Source of the DNA: Polyangiaceae bacterium
GTDB lineage: Bacteria > Myxococcota_A > Polyangia > Polyangiales > Polyangiaceae
Length of the DNA stretch: 64,000 bases
Reading direction: 5' to 3'
Assembly (NCBI GenBank): GCA_020633205.1
Contig: JACKEB010000011.1
Location: forward strand, 1-64,000
Shown here: positions 44,113 to 53,300 of the stretch, one piece after another
Position numbering within the stretch: position 1 is the stretch's first letter
Layout of the letters: every line of letters starts with the position of its first letter
Program-made: the position numbers and the translations under genes
Notes under the pieces: generated by a model
The model's input: only the letters and a program-made list of their open reading frames with translations
What the model was told of the DNA's origin: nothing
Databases searched by the model: none

Positions 44113-46107
44113 CTAGCGCGAGCGCTGAGGACGCCGACTCCCAGCACCTCGCGCCCCGGTGCGTCCCTTGCGCACCGGACCCGAGCTCCCCCGACGATGG
44201 ATCGACAGTGACCCCTTGCCGTGCTTCGGCGGGACCAAGCAGTCCGGCCCGGAGCCGATGAGATCCGCACGCTTGGCCTCCGCGAGCGCTTCGCGAGCCA
44301 GGTCGTGCTGCGTGGGATCCCAGTACTGGAGCAGCGCCTTTTGCTTGCGCTTATCCCGCAGGTGCTTGGCGGTGTAGACGGGCTCCTGACTCACGGGGTC
44401 GAGTCCAGTGAAGTACATGCTGGTCGCCATCGACATCGGAGTCGGGATGAAGTCCTGCACCTGTCGCGGGCGCAGGCCCTTCCGCTTCAGGTACACCGCC
44501 AGGTCGATCATGCTCTTCAGCGTCGAGCCGGGGTGCCCGGAAATGTAGTACGGAATCAAGTGCTGCTCCTTGCCGCTCTTCTCGCTGGCACAGTGAAACA
44601 GCGACTCGAAGCGCTCATAGCTCTCCGCACCGGGCTTCTTCATCTTGTCCAGCACCGCGTCGTCGACGTGTTCAGGCGCGACGCTGAGCTGACCCCCCGT
44701 GTGGTGACGCGCCAGCTGCTCCACGAACTCCGGGCTCCGCTCAGCGAGATCGTAGCGCACGCCGGAGGCGATGAAGACTTTCCTCACCCCCTTCTCCTCG
44801 CGCACTTTGCCCAAGAGATCGATCAACGGTGCGTGATCCGTCACCAGGTTCTCACACACACCGGGATGGACGCAGCTCAAGCGCCGACAGGCCTTCTCGA
44901 TTTTTTCCTCCCGGCAACGCATCTGGTACATATTGGCGGTCGGGCCGCCCACGTCGCTGATCACCCCACGGAAGTCGCCCATGCGCCGCAGCTGGCGCAC
45001 CTCTCTGAGCACACTCTCCGCCGAGCGGCTCTGAATCACGCGGCCTTCGTGCTCGGTGATGGAGCAAAACGAGCAACCGCCGAAGCAGCCGCGCATGGTC
45101 ACGATGGAGTGCTTCACCGTCTCGAAGGCGGGGATCGGCTCGCTGTAGCCAGGGTGAGCGGAGCGCTGAAACGGCAGATCGTAGAGCTCGTCCATCAACG
45201 ACTCTGACAGCGGCTCCGCCGGCGGGTTGAAGTACACCGCCTCCATACCGTGACGCTGAATCAGCGGCCGAGCGTTGCCAGGGTTGGTCTCCCGCTGGAA
45301 CGCGCCGCTCATGCGGCTGAAGAGCTTCAGGTCGTCCTTCACCTTGTCGTAGCTCGGCAGCAGCACCGGACGCCGATCACTGACGTAGCGGCTCGCCTCC
45401 ACCTGCTCCCACGGTACGTTCGACCAATCTTGCCCCGAGGAAATGATTTCGCCCTTGCCCAGGCGAAAGGCAGTGCCTCGAATGTCGCGAATACTCCCGA
45501 ACGCCTCGCCCTTGCGCATGCGCTCAGCGAGCTCCCACACCGGGCGTTCGCCCATGCCAAAGATCAGCATATCCGCCTTGGCATCGAGCAACACGGAGCG
45601 ACGCACGCCATCGGACCAGTAGTCGTAGTGTGCGATACGCCGGAGCGAAGCCTCGATGCCGCCGATCACGATCGGCAGCTTGCCGAACGCCTGACGGGCA
45701 AGGTTCGCATAGACGATGGTCGCGCGGTTTGGGCGCAGGCCAACGCGGCCGCCCGGCGAGTACTGATCCTCCGAGCGCACCTTCTTCTGCGCCGTGAGCT
45801 TGTTGAGCATCGAATCCAGATTCCCCGCGGTAATACCGACGAAGAGCCTTGGCGCGCCCATCTGGACCAGGTCCTCAGGCGTGTCCCAGCGCGGCTGGCT
45901 GATGATGCCAACGCGAAAACCTCGCGCCTCGAGGAAGCGCCCGATCAGCGCAGCGCCGAACGCGGGGTGATCGACGTAGGCGTCGCCGTTGATCAGCAAG
46001 ATGTCCAATGCGTCCCAGCCCCGCGCCTCGAGCTCGTCACGCGTGGTCGGCAAAAAGGCGCCCACGGGCGCTTGACCCTTGCGACGCAGCTGTAACGGGG
46101 CGGACAT
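44113..46107 (-). CDS. ygiQ: YgiQ-family radical SAM protein
   Basis: 664 residues from ATG 46107, where the family-typical N-terminus (GAFLPTTRDELEARGWDALDILLINGDAYVDHPAFG) begins; ATG 46221 would add 38 unrelated residues. An N-terminal B12-binding-like region precedes the radical SAM core with the cluster motif MRGCFGGCSFCSITEHEGR, then the long YgiQ insertions RVIQSRSAESVLREVRQL, PGCVCENL-like VHPGVCENL and HPGSTLKSMIDLAVYLK. Members are widespread but biochemically uncharacterised; the motif implies a [4Fe-4S] cluster and 5'-deoxyadenosyl radical chemistry. Divergent from ppc across about 250 bp. Confidence 0.93.
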   Translation of the reverse strand: MSAPLQLRRKGQAPVGAFLPTTRDELEARGWDALDILLINGDAYVDHPAFGAALIGRFLEARGFRVGIISQPRWDTPEDLVQMGAPRLFVGITAGNLDSMLNKLTAQKKVRSEDQYSPGGRVGLRPNRATIVYANLARQAFGKLPIVIGGIEASLRRIAHYDYWSDGVRRSVLLDAKADMLIFGMGERPVWELAERMRKGEAFGSIRDIRGTAFRLGKGEIISSGQDWSNVPWEQVEASRYVSDRRPVLLPSYDKVKDDLKLFSRMSGAFQRETNPGNARPLIQRHGMEAVYFNPPAEPLSESLMDELYDLPFQRSAHPGYSEPIPAFETVKHSIVTMRGCFGGCSFCSITEHEGRVIQSRSAESVLREVRQLRRMGDFRGVISDVGGPTANMYQMRCREEKIEKACRRLSCVHPGVCENLVTDHAPLIDLLGKVREEKGVRKVFIASGVRYDLAERSPEFVEQLARHHTGGQLSVAPEHVDDAVLDKMKKPGAESYERFESLFHCASEKSGKEQHLIPYYISGHPGSTLKSMIDLAVYLKRKGLRPRQVQDFIPTPMSMATSMYFTGLDPVSQEPVYTAKHLRDKRKQKALLQYWDPTQHDLAREALAEAKRADLIGSGPDCLVPPKHGKGSLSIHRRGSSGPVRKGRTGARGAGSRRPQRSR

Positions 46108-46361
46108 GTTCTGCTCGCATATAGCAGAGGGGGCGCTCGCGGCAGCTAATCTCAGCCAAACATGGCGCATCTCCACACCACGCAGGCGCCGTGGACGCTC
46201 CACAGAATTGCTATCAGACATGGTGCTTCTCGGCCGCCCACGTCGGGTTTGGGGGTGAGGTCCAACGCCGGCCTACGTAGCCCGCCTACACACCGCGCAA
46301 AGCTAGGTCAAAGCGGCGGTCGAACCTTTTCAGCGCCCGCGCTGCGTGTGACAAACATCGA

Positions 46362-49121
46362 GTGAGCAGCCTGGATATCCGCCCCGAAGATCAACCACTG
46401 TACGCCGACATCCGCTGGTTGGCGGGCCTGCTGGGGCGCGTCGTACAGCGTCTCGAAGGTGACGAATGTTTCCGCACGGTTGAAACATTGCGCGTGCTGA
46501 GCCGGGACCGCCGGCGAGAGGCGAGCGATGGCGGCTTCGAGAAGCTCATGGCCGAGGTGGAGGCCATCCCTCTAGAGCGCATCGGCAAGGTAGCCCGCGC
46601 TTTCAGCCTGCTGTTCTTGTTGATCAACACCGCGGAGCAAGTCCACCGCGTGCGACGACGAGCAGCGTACTGGGAGCGCAGCGACAAGAAGCCTCAGCCG
46701 GCGTCCCCGCGCTGGGCCTTCGGTCAGCTGAAAGCACGCGGAAAGAGTCCAAGCGAGGTGCGCGAGCTGGTCGAGCGGATGGAAGTACGACCAGTGTTGA
46801 CTGCGCACCCCACGGAAGCCACACGACGCACCATCCTGCAGCTCCAGGCGAGAGTCGCGCGAGCGCTGCGCAAGCGAGACACGGGAACTGAGAGCCAGCG
46901 CACGCGGGTAGAACAAGCCATCGAAGGCGAGATCGAGTTGCTCTGGCTCACCGATGAGGTGCGGCGTGATCGCCCGAGTGTGTTCGACGAGGTGAGCAAC
47001 GTGATCTGGTACCTCGAAGATCAGCTCTACGAGAGTTGCGAATGGCTCGACTACGCGGTGAAGAACGCCTTCAACCAAGTCTTTGGTGAGCCCCTTGGGG
47101 TCTCGGTGAAGGTGCCGATCGGCAGCTGGGTAGGCGGAGACCGGGATGGCAACCCCTTCGTCACTCCAGAGGTCACCGAGTTCGCGGTACGCCGCAGCAC
47201 CCGGGCGTTGATCAGTCACTACTACGACAAGGTGCAAGAGCTGATCGAGCGCCTGAGCATCTCGGATAGCTTGGTTTCAGTGAGCGCTGAGCTCGAGGAG
47301 TCGCTAGCTAGCGACCGCGAGTCCATGCCCGAGATCTGGCAACAGAACGCTCGGAGGGATGCCTCTGAGTCGTTGCGATTGAAGCTGAGCTTCATCGCCG
47401 AGCGCCTGGATGCCACGCGAGACGTCATTGCCGCACGGGAACGCGGCGAGCAGCTGACCAAGCCACACGCCTATTCACGCAACCAGGAGCTACTGACGGA
47501 TCTGGAGCTGATACGCGACGCCGTGGTGCGGTCGGGCGCCGACTACGCGGGTCAGAGCCTGGTGGAGCCCTTGGTCGCTCAGGTCCGCTTTCTAGGTTTC
47601 GCGGGTCACCGACTGGACGTGCGGGAAGACGCCGAGGCACACACCCGGGCACTCGCCGGTATTACGCGTGCCATCGGGATCCCCGAGCTGGACGCGTCGG
47701 GGCTCCGTCGGGAACTCGCCGGGCGGCGCCCGCTACTCTCGCCTCACATCACGCTGGACGAGCAGACCAAGAAGACCGTCGATGTCTTCCGTGCCATGCA
47801 GCGCGCACAACGCGAGCTCGGTGAGCGAGTGGCCAAGACGTACATCATCTCGATGACGAAGAGCGCCGCCGACCTGTTACGTGTGTTGGTGCTCGGTCGG
47901 GAAGCTGGGCTCGTGGATCTAGGCCCGGGTGACCCGCAGTCACAGCTCGACGTGGTGCCCTTGTTCGAGACTCGAGACGACCTGCTGGCCGGCCCGGATA
48001 TCCTCGCGGAATTATTTGCCGACGAGGCCTATGCTCGACAGCTACGCGCCCGGGGTATGCGCCAGGAGGTCATGCTCGGCTACAGCGACTCAGCGAAGGA
48101 CGTAGGTCTGCTGAGCGCAAGTTGGGAGCTGTATCGCGCGCAAGAGCGCCTAGTGGAGGTTGCGACGCGCTTTGGAGTCAGCCTCACCCTCTTCCACGGC
48201 CGCGGCGGCAGCGTGGGTCGTGGCGGCGGCTCACCAGTGTTCCGTGCTCTGATGGCGCTCCCACCTGGAACCGTCGGGCCGCGCATCAAGGTCACCGAAC
48301 AAGGGGAAATCATCAGCCAGAAGTTCGGCATTCGCACGATCGCAGAGCGCAGCCTGGAGGTCCTCTTCAGCGGGACCTTGATGGCAATGGAAACGGACTG
48401 GCGCGACGGAGTGCCTGACGAGCAGATCCAGCTGTTCCGCGAAACCATGGAGCGTTTGAGCCAGACGGCCCTGCCCATCTACCGCCGCCTGGTGCACGAA
48501 GAGCGCGGCGTATTCGAGATGTTCCTCGCGGCAACACCGGTGAAGGAACTCGCGCATGTCCACTTCGGTTCGAGGCCAGTCTACCGTCAGCGAGGAGCGG
48601 GCTCGATGCAAGGCATCCGTGCCATCCCCTGGACCTTCGGCTGGACGCAAAACCGCATGATGCTCCCGGTGTGGCTGGGCGTCGGCACCGCGCTCGAGAG
48701 TTGCTTGGCGGAGCCGGGAGGTCTCGCGCTGCTGCAAGACATGGCTCAACGCTGGCCGCTCTTCGACGACCTGCTCAGCAAGATCGAGATGGTGTGTGCG
48801 AAAGCTGACCTGGGCGTTGCCAGGCTATACGTTGAGCAGCTCGGGGCGGACCGTGCACTCTTCACGCGCCTGGAGCAGGAGTACCGAACAACGGTGCAAG
48901 CGTTGCTAGCGATTCGCGAGCAGTCGGCGCTGCTTCAGCGATCCCCAGTCCTGCGGGCGGCGATACAACTTCGGAATCCGTACGTCGACCCGCTGAGTCT
49001 GATCCAGGTATGCCTACTGCGACGTCAAGGAAACGCCGACGACGGTCAACGTGAACTCATCGAGTCCGCACTGGGGATCACCGTAAATGGCATTGCGCAG
49101 GGCATGCGCAACACCGGCTAA
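46362..49121 (+). CDS. ppc: Phosphoenolpyruvate carboxylase
   Basis: 919 residues, a normal bacterial length, starting at GTG 46362. Carboxylates PEP to oxaloacetate, an anaplerotic reaction in the cytoplasm. Signature motifs: VLTAHPTEATRRT with catalytic H149, GGDRDGNPFVTPEVT, VMLGYSDSAKDVGLLSASWELY, the PEP-binding FHGRGGSVGRGGGS, TEQGEIISQKFG, RAIPWTFGWTQNRMMLPVWLGVG and the C-terminal GIAQGMRNTG that contributes to the inhibitor/catalytic site. No obvious ribosome binding site precedes the GTG, but no better start exists. Monocistronic, divergent from ygiQ. Confidence 0.98.
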   Translation: MSSLDIRPEDQPLYADIRWLAGLLGRVVQRLEGDECFRTVETLRVLSRDRRREASDGGFEKLMAEVEAIPLERIGKVARAFSLLFLLINTAEQVHRVRRRAAYWERSDKKPQPASPRWAFGQLKARGKSPSEVRELVERMEVRPVLTAHPTEATRRTILQLQARVARALRKRDTGTESQRTRVEQAIEGEIELLWLTDEVRRDRPSVFDEVSNVIWYLEDQLYESCEWLDYAVKNAFNQVFGEPLGVSVKVPIGSWVGGDRDGNPFVTPEVTEFAVRRSTRALISHYYDKVQELIERLSISDSLVSVSAELEESLASDRESMPEIWQQNARRDASESLRLKLSFIAERLDATRDVIAARERGEQLTKPHAYSRNQELLTDLELIRDAVVRSGADYAGQSLVEPLVAQVRFLGFAGHRLDVREDAEAHTRALAGITRAIGIPELDASGLRRELAGRRPLLSPHITLDEQTKKTVDVFRAMQRAQRELGERVAKTYIISMTKSAADLLRVLVLGREAGLVDLGPGDPQSQLDVVPLFETRDDLLAGPDILAELFADEAYARQLRARGMRQEVMLGYSDSAKDVGLLSASWELYRAQERLVEVATRFGVSLTLFHGRGGSVGRGGGSPVFRALMALPPGTVGPRIKVTEQGEIISQKFGIRTIAERSLEVLFSGTLMAMETDWRDGVPDEQIQLFRETMERLSQTALPIYRRLVHEERGVFEMFLAATPVKELAHVHFGSRPVYRQRGAGSMQGIRAIPWTFGWTQNRMMLPVWLGVGTALESCLAEPGGLALLQDMAQRWPLFDDLLSKIEMVCAKADLGVARLYVEQLGADRALFTRLEQEYRTTVQALLAIREQSALLQRSPVLRAAIQLRNPYVDPLSLIQVCLLRRQGNADDGQRELIESALGITVNGIAQGMRNTG

Positions 49122-49161
49122 GAACAACCGCGTTTCCGCGCCACTTGGTAACAAAATGCAA

Positions 49162-49187
49162 GACGCTCACCCCTAGGGGTGAGCGTC
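49162..49187 (-). terminator. Perfect 26-bp palindrome, probable terminator
   Basis: GACGCTCACCCC (49162-49173) and its reverse complement to 49187, a complete palindrome with a TA centre. Read on the minus strand it is followed by TTGCATTTTGTTACC, so it probably terminates the ParB-like gene and may stop ppc transcripts from the other side. Confidence 0.65.
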
Positions 49188-49219
49188 AGCGGAAAGCCCT
49201 TAGAACGTGGCTGAAACGC

Positions 49220-49825
49220 CTACTTCTTTTTACCGCGCTTGGCGGCTTTCTTACCCGAGCTAAGCGCCTTTTCGACTTGCTCGAGTTGAGCTCGAACCGT
49301 GGCGGCTAGCTTGAGCATCTGTGCGCGCTTTGCATCGTCGAGCTCATCCGCGCGGTTCAGGTCACCACCCAAATGGTAGCGACCATCGACAAACGCCTCT
49401 AAACGGCCCATTGCGCGGGCGAAGCGCAGCATCGGCTGGCGACCAGGCTTGGGTGGCTCCTGCTGGCGCAGCGCGGAAATTTCGAACTCGAGCTGGCTCG
49501 TTGAAAGCTTCTCGCTGACGACACGCTTTGCGAGTGCCTTCTGCTGCTCTGGCTTTACTAAGTCGAGGCGCACTGCGATCGCAAAGGAGAAGGGACAATC
49601 CCCGGGAGTGTGGCCGAGGTTCAACAACACTCGGTACGCGGCGAGGCAACGATGTAGGGTGAGCTTCGAGATGGAGAGTTTCTCCTCCTCGATGATCGCT
49701 CGCAAAGGATGCTCTTCGAAGTGGTTGTAGACGATGCGCCCAATTTCGTAGGCATCTGCCAGGTTCATGGGCGGAGGCGGCGACTTCTTCGCGGAAGCCG
49801 GCCACTTGAAGTTAGCTTTGGCCAT
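49220..49825 (-). CDS. ParB/KorB-like helix-turn-helix protein
   Basis: 201 residues from ATG 49825 (ATG 49885 adds 20 unlikely residues). Residues of about 20-125 are all-helical and resemble the central HTH part of ParB-type proteins: LSISKLTLHRCLAAYRVLLNLG, followed by VRLDLVKPEQQKALAKRVVSEKLSTSQLEFEIS, the typical pattern in which the residues after the HTH read x-E-Q-x-x-LA-x-x-V-x-x-x-LS. The N-terminal ParB nuclease/CTPase box is absent, and the C-terminus is a Lys-rich tail (SGKKAAKRGKKK). Probably a chromosomal DNA-binding protein; no parA neighbour. Similarity judged by eye. Confidence 0.5.
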   Translation of the reverse strand: MAKANFKWPASAKKSPPPPMNLADAYEIGRIVYNHFEEHPLRAIIEEEKLSISKLTLHRCLAAYRVLLNLGHTPGDCPFSFAIAVRLDLVKPEQQKALAKRVVSEKLSTSQLEFEISALRQQEPPKPGRQPMLRFARAMGRLEAFVDGRYHLGGDLNRADELDDAKRAQMLKLAATVRAQLEQVEKALSSGKKAAKRGKKK

Positions 49826-50361
49826 CGCGCTGGATACTAGGTCTATTTTTTCCCATGGGCACCCGTTTTCCGCGAACCAAGTCATTTTATCTGCCCAATT
49901 TTCTCTGAGGCAAAGTCACGCGTTTCCTGGTGCGAATGCTTTTCACCCGGAGTGAGAAACCGGTTCCGTGAAGCGACGCACTCGTCGGGACTGCCCCGCG
50001 ATAGTAACGAGAGTTTCGCTACCGTGGGGAATGTGAAGCAGGTTCGAAGTTTGAACCCAGACGCGACAGGGGACTGCCGAGGGCCGCCCCGCGGAAGCAG
50101 AAAACCCATCGGCAGTCACCCCTTGGGGTTGTACCTCTGAGGCGCGATTCACATACCGCGGCGTAGCCGATTCCACGCGGTCAGGACCGACTCGTACGGA
50201 AGCGCGTTCCCGAGCGCAAGCTCACGACTCCCTCGAGGGTTGTGGCTCCGACCGAGCTTTGAGTGACCACGCGCAGCCTAACGCCTGCGTCCGAACCTCG
50301 GAAAACTGCGCCAAAAGTGTGGCGTTTTGCCTTTCGGGTGCGCCGGCCCTAGACCCCGTGC
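49826..50361. other. Divergent intergenic region
   Basis: About 535 bp between the ParB-like gene (-) and the DUF255-AKR gene (+). The left half contains a densely structured segment (about 49940-50130, listed separately). The right 230 bp have only weak hairpins and no gene-like ORF, though short frames are open on both strands. Confidence 0.6.
49940..50130 (+). ncRNA. Structured RNA candidate, cobalamin-riboswitch-like core
   Basis: In + orientation the order of elements is: hairpin CGACG-CACT-CGTCG (49974-49987), directly followed by GACTGCCCCGC (49989-49999) and GTAAC, then GTGGGGAA (about 50024), hairpin GGTTC...GAACC (50041-50057), then GACAGGGGACTGCCG (50065-50079), a long-range helix GACTGCCGA/TCGGCAGTC (50072-50080 with 50109-50117) and the hairpin ACCCC-TT-GGGGT. 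The words GACTGCCCCGC and the xCAGGxxACxTGCCG-like 3' element resemble the conserved core and B12 box of cobalamin riboswitches, from memory. No B12 gene follows directly, the typical GCCACTG element is not clear, and orientation is unproven. Confidence 0.35.
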
Positions 50362-53300
50362 ATGAGCACCGACGCACCGGCCAACCGCCTCATCCACGAG
50401 ACGAGCCCCTACCTGCTCCAGCACGCCCACAACCCGGTGGACTGGTTCCCGTGGGGCGCCGAGGCCCTCGCGAAGAGCAAGCGAGAGGACAAGCCCATCC
50501 TGCTGTCCATTGGCTACGCAGCTTGCCACTGGTGCCACGTGATGGAACGCGAGAGCTTCGAGAACGAACGCACCGCGCGCTTGATGAACCAGCACTTCGT
50601 CTGCATCAAGGTGGATCGCGAGGAACGGCCGGATCTCGACGACATCTACATGGCCGCAACCGTCGCGATGAGTGGTGGCGGCGGTTGGCCGATGACGGTC
50701 TTCCTCACCCCCAACCAGGAACCATTCTTCGCCGGAACTTATTTCCCCCCGGAAGACAAGTATGGCCGACCTGGTTTCCCAAGCCTGCTGAAGCGAGTGG
50801 CCGAGGCATGGGAAAGCGAACGCGAGTCGCTGTTCGAGCAGGCGCGAGAACTGACCGAACACATCCGCGAGCAGTCCAGCACCGGCCGGCCGATGCCCAT
50901 CAACCTCGACTGGACGAAGCAAGCCGTGGCTCAGCTATCCCAGAGTTTCGATCCGCGGCACGGCGGATTTGGCAGCGCACCCAAGTTCCCCCCTTCACCC
51001 GCCCTGCGGCTGATGACACTTTTCCACGCACAAACAGCGGACGAACGCTCGCTGGAGATGCTGCGCGGCACCCTGGACGGCATGCGGCGGGGCGGGATGT
51101 ACGACCACATCGTCGGCGGCTTCTGTCGCTACTCCACCGACGAACGCTGGCTCGTGCCTCATTTCGAGAAGATGCTGTACGACAACGCACAGCTCTCCCG
51201 AGTGTACCTGGAGGCATATCAGCTCACTGGCGACGTAGACTACGCACGGGTCGCCCGCGAGACCCTCGACTACATTGTGCGCGACATGCAGGACGCGGAG
51301 GGCGGCTACTACAGCGCGACCGACGCCGACAGCGAGGGCGAGGAAGGTAAGTTCTTCGTTTGGACGCCGCAGGAAGTGCGCTCCGCTTGCCAGTCGCTGC
51401 AGCTCCCGCAAGGCGCACTCGAAGCTTTCTGTGCGCACTACGACATCAGCGACGACGGGAACTGGGAGGGCCATAGCATCCCCCACACGCCCCGCCCCTT
51501 CTCTGCAGTCGCGAAAGACTGCTCGGTTGGGGGAGAGGAGCTACTCCAAGCCTTCGAGCGGATCCGCAAGGCAATGCACCAGGCACGCACCGCCCGCCCC
51601 CAGCCATTGCTCGACGACAAGATCCTCGTGAGCTGGAACGGCCTGATGCTGGGGAGCATGGCCGAAGGGTATCGAGTACTCGGTGACCGTAGGTACCTGG
51701 AGAGCGCCGAGCGCGCAGCGGCCTTCTTGCTGGCGCACCTACGTCGACCCGATGGCGGGCTGTTCCGCACCGCGCGCAGAGCCGATGGCAAGCTCAAGGC
51801 GCACCTCGACGCGTACCTGGAAGACTACGCTTTCCTCGCGGACGGCCTGATCGATTTGGTCGAGGCGGGGGGCTCCACCCACTTGCTCGACGCCGCGCGA
51901 CAGCTCACTACACGCATGCTCCAGGACTTCGCGGAGGAAGAGGGCGCGCTTTTTAATACCGCACGGCAACACGAGGCGCTACTGGTGCGCTCGCGTGAAG
52001 GACACGATGGAGCCATTCCGAACGCCAATGCAGTAGCGGCGCGGGTGCTGGCGCGCCTCGGCAAACACCTGGGTGATAACGCCATGGAGGAGCGTGCGGT
52101 CAGCGCCCTCTCCGCCTACGCCGGACTCATGCAGCGTCAGCCGCGGAGCTTCGCCACGAGCCTGCACGCCGCGAGCTTCCTCGCTGCGGCTCCCCTCGAG
52201 CTGTGCTTTTCTGGAAGCCTCGAAGCCAGCGAGGCGCTCAGGCAACAAGTGGCGAAGCTCTACCTGCCGGCGCGAGTCATCGCCCACGCGCGCCCTGAAG
52301 AGCCGCCAACCCCGCTCACCGAAGGCAAGCAGAGCGCGCGACCCGCGCTGTTCATCTGCCGAAATTTCGCCTGCCAAGCTCCCGTCACCAACCCAGACCA
52401 GGTCGCAGCCGCGCTCAGCGCCGCGCTCCAGGAGTCGGCAACGCAGGGACAGTCGCGCGTCGCCGGCAAACGATTACCTGGGCAGGCAGACACCGTAGGC
52501 ACCCGCGCTTACGCGAAGTCGCACGCCTCCGGTAGCTTTTCCCCCTGGCAACTCAAGTCCGGAAGCGAGCTGCAAGTCAGCCGTGTTGGATTCGGAGGCT
52601 ACCGCATCGATCAAGGCCACCCCGCCCACCGTGTGGCGCTGCTCCACGCGCTGAGCGCGGGCGTAAACCTGATCGATACCTCCACCAACTACACCAGCGG
52701 AAACAGCGAAGAGCTGATCGGGTCGGTGCTCAGCGAGCTGCACGCCCAGGGCAACGTAGAGCGCGACGCGGTCGTTGTCGTGAGCAAGGTGGGCTACGTC
52801 CAAGGTCCCAACCTGGAGAAGGCGAGAGCGCGCGTCGCACAGGGCAAGCCGTACGCCGAGATGGTCGAGTACAGCGACGATTGTTGGCATTGCCTGCACC
52901 CGGAGTGGATCGAGGATCAGCTCACGGAGAGCCTCGCGCGCCTTGGGCTCGAGACCCTCGACGTGTACTTGCTGCACAACCCGGAGTACTTCCTTAGCCA
53001 CGCCGCTGAAGCGGGCCGCTCCCAAACCGAGCAGCAGCTCGAGGCTAATCGTGAAGCCTTCTATGAGCGCGTGTCGCGCGCCTTTGAACAGCTCGAGCGT
53101 GAGGTACGAAGGGGCCGCATCCAGGCCTACGGTGTCTCGAGCAACACCTTGATCCAGGCAGCAGAGCAACCCGAAGCGACCAACTTGAGTCGCTTCCTGG
53201 AGTGCGCCGAAGCGGCCGCGAAGCAGGTGCTCAAACGAACTGAACATCATTTCCGTGTGGTTCAGCTACCTTTCAATCTGCTGGAGGCAGGCGCCGCGCT

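Noticed and set aside
43538..44116. 192-codon plus frame overlapping the CPCC protein
   Set aside because: Arg/Thr-rich without motifs; the minus frame has an ordered zinc-type motif. Not fully excluded.
44221..46095. 328- and 281-codon plus frames
   Set aside because: Antisense to the YgiQ gene, whose cluster motif and length are clear.
49940..50130. RNase P, tmRNA, SRP or 6S RNA
   Set aside because: None of their hallmark words or lengths are found; the cobalamin-like core was the closest, tentative match.
50259..51350. 363-codon plus frame
   Set aside because: Out-of-frame shadow of the DUF255 domain, Arg/Pro-rich.
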